A stretch of 16,047 nt of DNA from positions 1 to 16,047 of the forward strand of contig URNY01000048.1 in NCBI GenBank assembly GCA_900549375.1. The letters are read 5' to 3'. Source of the stretch: an uncultured Bacteroidales bacterium (GTDB lineage: Bacteria; Bacteroidota; Bacteroidia; Bacteroidales; Muribaculaceae). This document shows positions 8,006-15,002 of the stretch, piece after piece (the stretch's first letter is position 1; every line of letters starts with the position of its first letter). Position numbers and translations under genes: made by a program. The notes under the pieces were generated by a model. The model did no database searches and had not been told where the DNA came from. It was given only the letters and a program-made list of their open reading frames with translations.

Positions 8006-8718
8006 TGGAGCTGTGGGACGACCGGACGCGTCGCCTCCTCGGCGAGGCGGCGATGAAGCGTCTTTCGGAATCCGCCGTGGCTGTGATAGGCACGGGCGGA
8101 GTAGGTGGCTATGCCGTTGAGGCGTTGGCCCGCTCGGGCGTCGGCCGTCTTCTGATTGTCGATGCCGACTGCGTGGCAGAAAGCAATATCAACCGTCAGG
8201 CGGTGGCATTCCGTTCCACTGTCGGCAAGCCGAAGGTCGAACTGTTCGCGCTCCGTTGCGCAGACATCAATCCGGCCATGCTCATCGATGCTTTTCGCGA
8301 ATATATAGATGCGGAGAACGTGGCGCAAATCATAGGCGATGATGTCGATTATGTGATTGATGCCATAGATACGGTAGCCCCTAAAATGGCTGTGATCAAA
8401 CACTGTCTCGAACACCGTATTCCCATAATCTCCTCAATGGGTGCCGGAGGAAGGACCGATCCGACAAAGATAGGCTATTTCGACATAAGCGAGACCCGCG
8501 AGGATGGTCTGGCGAGAGCCGTGAGGCAACGCCTCCGCAAGGAGGGAATCCGCAGGAATCTCCGCGTGGTGGCCAGCACCGAGGCGCCACACCGCAATTC
8601 GGTGATTGAGCTCGATGAGAAAAACAAGCGTTCCTCTTTCGGCACGCTTATGACCATTCCTGCCATTTTCGGTCTCTACCTCGCCAACCATGTAATAATG
8701 AAACTCATAGCAGAATAA
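8005..8718 (+). CDS. tcdA: tRNA threonylcarbamoyladenosine dehydratase (ThiF/E1-like)
   Basis: The product is 237 residues from the ATG at 8005; a TTG three bases upstream is in frame but not preferred. It is an E1-like adenylating enzyme with GTGGVG at 29-34 for ATP binding, D53/D55 after the second strand, NINRQ at 61-65, and YVIDAID in the core. TcdA cyclises the t6A37 base of ANN-decoding tRNAs to ct6A, consuming ATP, in the cytosol. E. coli TcdA is 268 residues; the shorter length here is usual for Bacteroidota. The middle and C-terminal stretches (SSMGAGGRTDPTKI and FGTLMTIPAIFGLYLA) match TcdA rather than MoeB or ThiF, and the MoeB/ThiF zinc-binding CxxC pairs are absent. The ATG overlaps the HMA gene's stop codon, and the LolD-like gene follows 17 bases later. 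Confidence 0.92.
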   Translation: MELWDDRTRRLLGEAAMKRLSESAVAVIGTGGVGGYAVEALARSGVGRLLIVDADCVAESNINRQAVAFRSTVGKPKVELFALRCADINPAMLIDAFREYIDAENVAQIIGDDVDYVIDAIDTVAPKMAVIKHCLEHRIPIISSMGAGGRTDPTKIGYFDISETREDGLARAVRQRLRKEGIRRNLRVVASTEAPHRNSVIELDEKNKRSSFGTLMTIPAIFGLYLANHVIMKLIAE

Positions 8719-8735
8719 GACTCATTCAAGTGGAT

Positions 8736-9467
8736 ATGATAGAACTGCTAAATATTTGCAAAAGCTACGGGCAGCTGAAAGTGCTCAATGACATCTCGCT
8801 CAACATCGGCAGCAACGAGATCATCACCATCGTGGGTCCGAGCGGAGCGGGGAAGACCACCCTGCTTCAGATTGCCGGCACTCTCGATATCCCGGACAGC
8901 GGACGCGTAATCTACGACGGCACCGACATATCAGAGATGAAGGACCGTCGGCTTTCGGAGTTCCGCAACCGTAACATCGGCTTTATCTTCCAGTTTCATC
9001 AGCTGTTGCCGGAATTCACAGCCTGCGAGAATGTGGCTATCCCGGCCATGATCGCCGGCATGTCGCGCCGCAAGGCCATGAACCGAGCCGCCGAACTCCT
9101 CTCGATGCTCGGGCTTGCCGACAGACTTACCCACAAGCCTTCGGCACTCTCGGGCGGTGAGCGACAGCGGGCCGCGATAGCTCGCGCACTCGTGAACGAT
9201 CCCAAGGTGATTTTCGCCGACGAACCCACAGGGAGCCTCGACTCCCGCAACCGCGATGAGATCAGCGGCGTGATAGCCGATCTCCGCCAACGCCTCGGCC
9301 AGACCTTCGTGATTGTGACCCACGATCCCACTATGACCCTCATCGCCGACCGCGTCGTCTCCATGGCCGACGGCCACATAGTTTCCGAAACCCGCGAAAC
9401 CGAGTCCACCGAAAACTCCGCCGAATGCGAGACCACGGAGCAAGAAATCATACGAATTGAGGAATAA
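8736..9467 (+). CDS. LolD-like ABC transporter ATP-binding protein
   Basis: The protein is 243 residues from the ATG at 8736; a GTG at 8730 is in frame but starting there gives an unusual MDM. Walker A GPSGAGKT is at 34-41, then a Q-loop (FIFQFHQLLPEF), signature LSGGERQR from 138, Walker B FADEPTG with D162 and E163, and the switch histidine in VTHD. The sequence pattern is that of the LolD/MacB group, which energises lipoprotein release from the inner membrane or works with FtsX/MacB-type permeases. No LolC/LolE permease is in this window, so the partner must be elsewhere; the LolD call is by similarity only. The last 25 or so residues form an acidic Glu/Thr-rich tail beyond the normal end of the fold. 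The gene is the last of the tightly spaced run; the next gene is 103 bases away behind a new promoter-like element. Confidence 0.88.
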   Translation: MIELLNICKSYGQLKVLNDISLNIGSNEIITIVGPSGAGKTTLLQIAGTLDIPDSGRVIYDGTDISEMKDRRLSEFRNRNIGFIFQFHQLLPEFTACENVAIPAMIAGMSRRKAMNRAAELLSMLGLADRLTHKPSALSGGERQRAAIARALVNDPKVIFADEPTGSLDSRNRDEISGVIADLRQRLGQTFVIVTHDPTMTLIADRVVSMADGHIVSETRETESTENSAECETTEQEIIRIEE

Positions 9468-9484
9468 ATATCGCAATTTTTTGC

Positions 9485-9492
9485 TATCTTTG
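9485..9492 (+). promoter_or_regulatory. Bacteroidota -7 element (TATCTTTG) for DUF3467-cysS
   Basis: TATCTTTG is a full match to the TAnnTTTG -7 consensus and lies in the 103-base gap after the LolD-like gene. Transcription would start near 9497-9500, giving a leader of about 70 bases before the ATG at 9571. A TTG at 9457-9459 is 25 bases upstream, too far for an ideal -33 element. Confidence 0.6.
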
Positions 9493-9570
9493 TTATTCCG
9501 TTGTCCGGCGTGAAGATATAAAATGACCGGCAGACGGGAAATATCATCATTAATATATAAGAAACACAAA

Positions 9571-9855
9571 ATGGAAAATAAAGAAAACCAGCTTCAGATT
9601 CAACTCCGTCCCGAAATCGCCGACGGGAAATACACCAATCTCGCAATGATCGGCCACGGTCCCAACGAGTTCCTTATAGACTTCATTTTCGCAGCCCCCG
9701 GTATGCCGCAGGCACCGGTTGTGAGCCGCGTGATGATGACCCCGGAGAACGCCAAACAGCTTCTCATGGCTCTCACCGACAATATCAAGAAATATGAAGC
9801 CCACTTCGGCGAGATCGTTCCCCGCAACGTGAAGCCGGGCATCGGCAATAACTAA
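9571..9855 (+). CDS. DUF3467 family protein
   Basis: The protein is 94 residues from the ATG at 9571. An in-frame ATG at 9523 would add a 16-residue tail unlike the family; the A-rich sequence before 9571 (AAGAAACACAAA) is typical of Bacteroidota starts, so 9571 is preferred. The core (LQIQLRPEIADGKYTNLAMIGHGPN, then FLIDFIFAAPGMPQAPVVSRVMMTPENAKQLLMALTDNIKKYEAHFGEI) matches DUF3467, a small conserved protein family of unknown function common in Bacteroidota. There is no signal peptide or membrane segment, so it is cytosolic. It lies 26 bases before cysS and shares its promoter-like element, suggesting co-expression. Confidence 0.87.
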   Translation: MENKENQLQIQLRPEIADGKYTNLAMIGHGPNEFLIDFIFAAPGMPQAPVVSRVMMTPENAKQLLMALTDNIKKYEAHFGEIVPRNVKPGIGNN

Positions 9856-9881
9856 GAAACTTCTCAAGAGCATTTTTCAAG

Positions 9882-11354
9882 ATGGAGCACCAGCTTTTTC
9901 TCTATAATTCGCTGAAACGCACCAAACAGCCTTTCAAGCCCATCCACGAGGGGCATGTGGGAATGTATGTGTGCGGTCCGACAGTCTATGGCGACGCCCA
10001 TCTGGGCCACGCGCGCCCGGCCATCACCTTCGACGTCCTTTTCCGCTATCTGCGTCACTTGGGCTACAAGGTGAGATATGTCCGCAACATCACTGATGTG
10101 GGCCACCTCGAGCACGATGCGGATTCAGGCGAAGACAAGATTGCAAAGAAGGCACGCCTCGAACAGCTCGAGCCGATGGAGGTGGTGCAGCTCTACCTGA
10201 ACCGCTACCATCATGACATGGAGGCGCTCAACGTGCTTCCCCCGAGTATCGAGCCTCACGCTTCGGGACATATCATCGAGCAGATTGAATATGTGAAGAA
10301 AATTATCGACGCCGGCTATGCCTATGAGAGCAACGGCTCGGTCTATTTCGACGTCGAGAAATACAACCGTGACCATCATTACGGCATTCTTTCGGGACGC
10401 AACATTGAGGACCTTCTCAACACCACCCGCGCTCTCGACGGTCAGGATGAGAAACACAATCCCCTCGACTTCGCGCTCTGGAAGAAAGCATCGCCCGAAC
10501 ATATCATGCACTGGCCATCGCCATGGAGCGAAGGGTTCCCCGGATGGCATCTCGAATGCTCCACGATGGGCGAGAAATATCTCGGCGAAACCTTCGACAT
10601 TCATGGAGGCGGTCTCGACCTGATGTTCCCTCACCATGAATGCGAGATCGCGCAGAGCGTGGCCGCACAGGGCCATCAGGCCGTCAACTTCTGGGTTCAC
10701 AACAACATGATCACCATCGAGGGGAAGAAGATGGGTAAATCCTACAACAACTTCATCACCCTCGAGCAGTTCTTCGACGGCTCGCACCCGTTGCTGACGC
10801 AGGCTTATTCGCCGATGGTGATCCGTTTCTTCATCCTTCAGGCCCAATACAGAAGCACGGTCGATTTCTCCAACGATGCCCTGCAGGCAGCCGAAAAGGC
10901 TCTGCAGAAGATGCTCGATATCTACCGTCGCCTCAAGAATCTACTGCCCGCCGAGAAATCCACGGCCGAAGTTCCCGACTTCTTAGGGGAATGCTACGAC
11001 GCCATGGATGATGACCTGAACACGCCGATGGTGATCGCCACCCTCTTCGAGGCCGGCAAAATTGTGAACTCCGCCGCCGACGGCAACATCAAGCTCAACA
11101 GTGAAGATCTCGCCAAACTGCGGCATCTCTTCGACACGATGCTTGTGGATCTTCTCGGAATCAAGACGGGAACGGACAGCAAGGAATCGGACATGAAACC
11201 TTTCGAGGGTGCCGTGGATCTTCTCATGGATATCCGCAAGAACGCCAAGGAACAGAAAGACTGGGCCACCTCCGACCTGATACGGAACAAACTCGCCTCG
11301 CTCGGCTTCGACGTCAAGGACACCAAGAACGGTGTGGAGTGGTCGCTCAAATAA
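9882..11354 (+). CDS. cysS: Cysteinyl-tRNA synthetase
   Basis: The 490-residue class I synthetase charges tRNA-Cys in the cytosol. The HIGH motif is HLGH at 40-43 and the KMSKS loop is KMGKS at 283-287. The active-site zinc ligands are C31, C226, H251 and E255, with the same spacing as in E. coli CysRS. The anticodon-binding region occupies the C-terminal third, ending in GFDVKDTKNGVEWSLK, the normal family end. Length is usual for Bacteroidota. The start MEHQLFLYNSL fits the family. It is the last gene of the plus-strand run, and a hairpin terminator begins 29 bases after the stop. Confidence 0.97.
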   Translation: MEHQLFLYNSLKRTKQPFKPIHEGHVGMYVCGPTVYGDAHLGHARPAITFDVLFRYLRHLGYKVRYVRNITDVGHLEHDADSGEDKIAKKARLEQLEPMEVVQLYLNRYHHDMEALNVLPPSIEPHASGHIIEQIEYVKKIIDAGYAYESNGSVYFDVEKYNRDHHYGILSGRNIEDLLNTTRALDGQDEKHNPLDFALWKKASPEHIMHWPSPWSEGFPGWHLECSTMGEKYLGETFDIHGGGLDLMFPHHECEIAQSVAAQGHQAVNFWVHNNMITIEGKKMGKSYNNFITLEQFFDGSHPLLTQAYSPMVIRFFILQAQYRSTVDFSNDALQAAEKALQKMLDIYRRLKNLLPAEKSTAEVPDFLGECYDAMDDDLNTPMVIATLFEAGKIVNSAADGNIKLNSEDLAKLRHLFDTMLVDLLGIKTGTDSKESDMKPFEGAVDLLMDIRKNAKEQKDWATSDLIRNKLASLGFDVKDTKNGVEWSLK

Positions 11355-11383
11355 TCCGGCAAGACCTTTCGCAAAACCCAAAC

Positions 11384-11419
11384 AAGTCCCCTGCCTGATA
11401 GATTCAAGGCGGGGGACTT
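11384..11419. terminator. Bidirectional hairpin terminator between cysS and ispG
   Basis: AAGTCCCCTGCCT (11384-11396) pairs with AGGCGGGGGACTT (11407-11419): a 13-pair stem with one G-U pair and a ten-base loop. It lies 29 bases after each of the two convergent stop codons. The minus-strand side is followed by T-rich GTTTGGGTTTTG; the plus-strand side has only scattered Ts. It probably stops transcription from both sides. Confidence 0.8.
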
Positions 11420-11448
11420 ATCATATATTGTTGTCCGGAAAAGATTTT

Positions 11449-13080
11449 CTATTTGCAGATGTCCGGGCGTTCCTTGCGGATGAGATCGAGTAACGCGGGG
11501 AGAGCTTCAGCCGTGGGTATATTCTTTATCACGAGTTCCTTTCCGCGATAGATGCTCACCCGTCCGGGTCCGGCGCCGACATATCCGTAATCGGCATCGG
11601 CCATTTCGCCGGGGCCGTTTACGATGCATCCCATCACGCCGATTTTCAGCCCCTTGAAATCTTTTGTGGCTTTCTTTACTTCCTGCAGGGTCTTGGGGAG
11701 ATCGAATAGCGTGCGGCCGCAGCTGGGACACGCGATATATTCCGTCTTGCTCACCCTGAGCCTTGTCGCCTGGAGGATACCGAGCTCGGTGGCCACGCGC
11801 ACCTCCCGATCCACACCCGGCGCTTCGAGAGATATGCCGTTGCCGTATCCTTCGAGCAGAAGAGCTCCGAAATCAGCTCCGGCCATCACCCGGAGCAAGT
11901 CGGCATCCGTTGTGCCATAGGCGAGTGAAATTATAATCGGATTGCGATGGCCTTCGCTCTGGAAGCGGTCGATCCAGGAAGCGATGTCTCCGACAGGATT
12001 GGCATGTTTTGTCGTCAACACCACTACCCTGTCTGCCGGAATATCATCGAAAGAAGCCGATGTATCTATCTTCAGCCATGAGTCGGGCATACCGTCGGCA
12101 AAATCCTTGCCGACAGAAATCATGCGTGGAGCATTTCCCGGCACAGGATCGGAAAAATCGCGGGAAATTCCTTTGATCCGGTTTTTCGGTGCAGAGATGG
12201 GGGCGTGTCCGTCCCGTTTCGAAATATAATCGCGCAAAGCTATAGCCACCGGAATCTCATTTGCAGGAGGCTCGCTGAGAGAAACTCGGATAGTGTCGCC
12301 TATGCCATCGGCCAATAATGCTCCGATGCCGACCGCGCTCTTTATCCGGCCATCCTCCGCATCGCCGGCTTCCGTCACGCCTAAATGCAGGGGGAATGTC
12401 ATTCCTCTTTCATCCATCCTCTCCACAAGCAGGCGGACCGTTCGCACCATCACCACCGTGTTGGAAGCTTTGATAGATATCACCACATCATCGAACTTCT
12501 CCTTGCGGCATATCTCAAGAAATTCCATAACGGATTCCACCATTCCCTCCGGAGTGTCGCCATAGCGACTCATTATCCTGTCGGAAAGGGATCCATGATT
12601 CACGCCCAAACGTATCGCCACACCTCTCTCCCGGCAAAGACGCAGAAACGGCACAAAAGCTTCCTCTATCTTGCGGATTTCCGAGGCATATTCCTCATCT
12701 GTGAATTCAAGCTTGCGGAATGTGCGCGCGGCATCCACGAAATTGCCCGGGTTGATTCGAACCTTATCGGCATGGAGCGCGGCTTCGAAAGCGGCCTTGG
12801 GATTGAAATGGACATCGGCAGAAAGAGGAACATCGCACCCGAGTTCACGCACCCGCTCTTTAATCTTGCCCAAAGCGGCGGCCTCGCGCACTCCCTGCGT
12901 GGTGAGCCTGACGAGCTCGCCGCCGGCGCGGGCAATCTCAAGAGTCTGAAGCGCACTCCCCTCTATATCGTTGGTATCGGTGTTGGTCATTGACTGAACA
13001 CGCACGGGATTCTTGCCGCCTATTCCGAGATTTCCGGTCTTTACCTCATGCGTGAAGCGCCTTTCATAATTATATTTCAT
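11449..13080 (-). CDS. ispG: (E)-4-hydroxy-3-methylbut-2-enyl-diphosphate synthase (IspG/GcpE), insertion-domain type
   Basis: The 543-residue enzyme catalyses the penultimate step of the MEP isoprenoid pathway, reducing MEcPP to HMBPP with a [4Fe-4S] cluster. Residues 1 to about 290 are the TIM barrel (QSMTNTDT, then LSADVHFNPKAA, VRINPGNF and RLGVNHGSLS). About 295-440 is the extra A* domain known in plants, Chlamydia and Bacteroidota but absent from the 372-residue E. coli form. The C-terminal domain carries the cluster ligands C451 and C454 (CPSCGRT), C485 (MGCIVNGPGE) and E492. Bacteroidota homologues are often above 600 residues, so the insertion here is on the compact side. The ATG at 13080 gives the normal family start MKYNYERRFT. 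The gene lies 79 bases after a PAP2-like gene on the same strand and ends before the shared hairpin terminator. Confidence 0.96.
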   Translation of the reverse strand: MKYNYERRFTHEVKTGNLGIGGKNPVRVQSMTNTDTNDIEGSALQTLEIARAGGELVRLTTQGVREAAALGKIKERVRELGCDVPLSADVHFNPKAAFEAALHADKVRINPGNFVDAARTFRKLEFTDEEYASEIRKIEEAFVPFLRLCRERGVAIRLGVNHGSLSDRIMSRYGDTPEGMVESVMEFLEICRKEKFDDVVISIKASNTVVMVRTVRLLVERMDERGMTFPLHLGVTEAGDAEDGRIKSAVGIGALLADGIGDTIRVSLSEPPANEIPVAIALRDYISKRDGHAPISAPKNRIKGISRDFSDPVPGNAPRMISVGKDFADGMPDSWLKIDTSASFDDIPADRVVVLTTKHANPVGDIASWIDRFQSEGHRNPIIISLAYGTTDADLLRVMAGADFGALLLEGYGNGISLEAPGVDREVRVATELGILQATRLRVSKTEYIACPSCGRTLFDLPKTLQEVKKATKDFKGLKIGVMGCIVNGPGEMADADYGYVGAGPGRVSIYRGKELVIKNIPTAEALPALLDLIRKERPDICK

Positions 13081-13159
13081 CGTTTCTGAAAGTTGTTCGT
13101 AAAAAGATATACAGATTTCGCCGGGCCCGCGGTTGATGCCGTTGCAAAAGCCGCGGCCG

Positions 13160-13963
13160 TCAGCGGATAAGCGTCATCAGTATCACCGACAGAAAGCCTA
13201 CGGCATATCCGGCGATAACCTGCCAGACCGTGTGGCGACCGAGCCATACGCGCGCCGAACCGAGAAGTCCGGCAAGCATGATGGTTACAAGCAACCATGT
13301 GAAAGCTCCGGTCTGGGGAAAACCATCGCGGATGATGCGTATCATCAGGGCAACAATCCCGGCTATGCCTGCGGCATGGGCGCTGATTTTCCAACGGAAG
13401 TTCACCAGCATGTTCACAAGGCCGGCAACAGCCCCTCCGAGGAAGAACATAACCAGCCACATCGGCGCCTCTTTATGCCACATGAACAGGCCGGTGCCTC
13501 CCATGCACAGGATTGTGACGATGTAAGGAATAAGCCTCTCCTTCTGCCCATTGAGACCGATATCCTGAACCACTCCAATTCTCTTCAGCAGATAGACGAG
13601 CAATGCCGGCACGGCAAGGTTAAAGGCTATCGTAATGAGCGTGAACACCAGCTTCGACGCGAAGGGAGTGAACGCGAGTATAGAAAGATTGAAGGCAAGC
13701 ATGATTCCGTATACCGGCATCATGAGCGGCACAAGCGCCCACGACAGGAATGTGGACATCCCATCGGCAATTCTTTCCCCCTCCGAACCGGAAGGTTCAT
13801 AATCTCCCCGGATTTCGGCAGCCTTCTGTTCCTGTTTTTTTTCTTCCTCTTCCCTGTCGGAATCCTCCGGTTTAAACGCCTGAATCTCGGACTCTTTCCG
13901 TCCCTCATCAGGATCTTCCGGCAGAAGGGCCTCAGGATAATATGTGGATGTGTCTATTTTCAT
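13160..13963 (-). CDS. PAP2-like (phosphatidic acid phosphatase type 2) integral membrane protein
   Basis: The product is 267 residues. The first 75 or so are highly charged (an EEEEKKQEQK stretch near 39-48) and probably cytosolic; the remainder has about six hydrophobic segments. The motifs are recognisable but divergent: K141/R143/P146 (QKERLIPY) for the first PAP2 motif, S194-x-H196 (KISAHAAG) for the second, and R238 with H244 (ARVWLGRHTVWQ) for the third, where the usual Asp four residues after the His is Gln (Q248). PAP2 enzymes remove phosphate from lipid phosphates such as phosphatidate or undecaprenyl pyrophosphate; the substrate here cannot be read from sequence. It starts 17 bases after the RluA-type gene's stop and precedes ispG, so it may share a transcript with both. 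The location next to ispG would suit a polyprenyl substrate, but that is inference. Confidence 0.75.
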   Translation of the reverse strand: MKIDTSTYYPEALLPEDPDEGRKESEIQAFKPEDSDREEEEKKQEQKAAEIRGDYEPSGSEGERIADGMSTFLSWALVPLMMPVYGIMLAFNLSILAFTPFASKLVFTLITIAFNLAVPALLVYLLKRIGVVQDIGLNGQKERLIPYIVTILCMGGTGLFMWHKEAPMWLVMFFLGGAVAGLVNMLVNFRWKISAHAAGIAGIVALMIRIIRDGFPQTGAFTWLLVTIMLAGLLGSARVWLGRHTVWQVIAGYAVGFLSVILMTLIR

Positions 13964-13980
13964 AATCGCAAATAAAATGT

Positions 13981-14913
13981 TCAGGAAAGACGGCGGCGTA
14001 TGGCGGCGGCGAACCGTGGTGGAATCGGGGTCTCGAAATTCATGTCCTTCCGGGTTATGGGATGCGCGAAACGCAGGGTTCTGGCATGAAGCGCCAGACG
14101 ATGAAGAGGACTCGTTTTCGCGCCGTATTTACGGTCGCCGGCAATAGGATGTCCCATTTCCGAGGCGTGGACGCGGATCTGATTCTTCCTACCGGTGTCG
14201 AGTGAGAAATGAGCCAACGTATAGCCGTTGCCGCGGCCAAGCACTTCATAATGCGTCACGGCAAGTTTCCCTTCATCCTCATTCTCTGTGGAATACACCA
14301 CAAATTGAGAATTCTCCTTCAGTCGGCTTTTCACGAATCCTTTATCCTCTTCGAGATACCCCTCGAGCACTGCCACATATAGGCGTTCGAGAATCATATT
14401 GTTCCAGTTATGGCGCAAAGCTTCCTGAGCTTCTTCCGTTCTGGCGAACATCATCAGCCCCGAAGTGTCGCGATCGAGCCGATGAACAAGAAACAGTTTA
14501 TTGGAAGGGTTCACCTCCTTCACATAGTTGCGGATAATATCATAGGCGTTCTCCTCTTTGCGATGACTCTGGGTCGATACGGAGAGAAGGCCATAGCCTT
14601 TGTTTATCACGATGATGTGTTCATCTTCATATACGATCTCGACACGAGAATGACGGAACGTGGGGAAAGGACGGCTCAGATTGAGTTCTACCTTCGAACC
14701 GGGCGCCACCGGAGCGTTGAAAAGATGAGTAATGACTCCGTCCACTTTCAGATGGCCATATTTCATCCATTTTTTTATATCGCCTCGCGATGTGTCCGGA
14801 AACATCCCGGCGATAAATTCCATGAGGGGAAGCGTCGCGTCTGTTCGGTTTTCCCTTACCAATATCCTGTCGGCACCCGTCGGCGCCTTCTTCCTGTCTT
14901 TATATGCCGCCAT
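13981..14913 (-). CDS. RluA family 23S rRNA/tRNA pseudouridine synthase
   Basis: The protein is 310 residues. An S4 RNA-binding domain (FPDTSRGDIKKWMKYGHLKVDG) occupies about residues 35-75. The catalytic domain carries HRLDRDTSG with catalytic D147, then LERLYVAVLEG, THYEVLGRGNGYTLAHFSLDTGRKNQIRVH and a C-terminal LHRLALHARTLRFAHPIT block, all standard for RluA/RluC/RluD enzymes, which isomerise uridine to pseudouridine in rRNA or tRNA. The exact target (RluC- or RluD-like) cannot be decided by eye, so no symbol is given. The ATG at 14913 is 89 bases after the DUF2851 gene, and the PAP2-like gene follows 17 bases downstream, suggesting an rluA-like, pap2, ispG transcript. Confidence 0.93.
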   Translation of the reverse strand: MAAYKDRKKAPTGADRILVRENRTDATLPLMEFIAGMFPDTSRGDIKKWMKYGHLKVDGVITHLFNAPVAPGSKVELNLSRPFPTFRHSRVEIVYEDEHIIVINKGYGLLSVSTQSHRKEENAYDIIRNYVKEVNPSNKLFLVHRLDRDTSGLMMFARTEEAQEALRHNWNNMILERLYVAVLEGYLEEDKGFVKSRLKENSQFVVYSTENEDEGKLAVTHYEVLGRGNGYTLAHFSLDTGRKNQIRVHASEMGHPIAGDRKYGAKTSPLHRLALHARTLRFAHPITRKDMNFETPIPPRFAAAIRRRLS

Positions 14914-14945
14914 GTATTTATAACAATCAGACTTTATTTTTTGCT

Positions 14946-14976
14946 CTTAAAACCTTCGACTCCGTCCCCTTAAAAC
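14946..14976. repeat. Direct repeat pair CTTAAAAC in the DUF2851-RluA gap
   Basis: The octamer CTTAAAAC occurs at 14946-14953 and 14969-14976, starts 23 bases apart, about two helical turns. It lies in the 89-base gap upstream of the minus-strand RluA-type gene. The spacing could suit a dimeric regulator, but no known binding site is recognised. No TAnnTTTG element is visible in this gap. Confidence 0.35.
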
Positions 14977-15002
14977 TCAGGTAATGTCAAGGCTCTGCAA
15001 AT

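Noticed and set aside
9523..9570. Alternative upstream ATG for the DUF3467 gene
   Set aside because: The extra 16 residues do not resemble the family and would place part of the hairpin leader in coding sequence.
10125..10847. Open frame of 240 codons antisense to cysS
   Set aside because: cysS has every catalytic and zinc residue in the other strand; the antisense product resembles no family.
12385..12993. Open frame of 202 codons antisense to ispG
   Set aside because: It is a shadow of conserved IspG codons, with no start context or recognisable domain.
13102..13109. TATCTTTT on the minus strand upstream of ispG as a -7 element
   Set aside because: It matches seven of eight consensus positions but has no -33 TTG at the right distance, and ispG can be transcribed from the upstream genes; too weak to list.
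13133..13975. Open frame of 280 codons antisense to the PAP2-like gene
   Set aside because: The sense strand encodes clear membrane segments and PAP2 motifs; the antisense product is low-complexity and charged, with a poly-Phe stretch mirroring a poly-Glu/Lys run.
14985..14990. TTGACA on the minus strand upstream of the RluA-type gene, like a sigma70 -35 box
   Set aside because: No matching -10 element lies 16-18 bases downstream, and Bacteroidota promoters use a different consensus.
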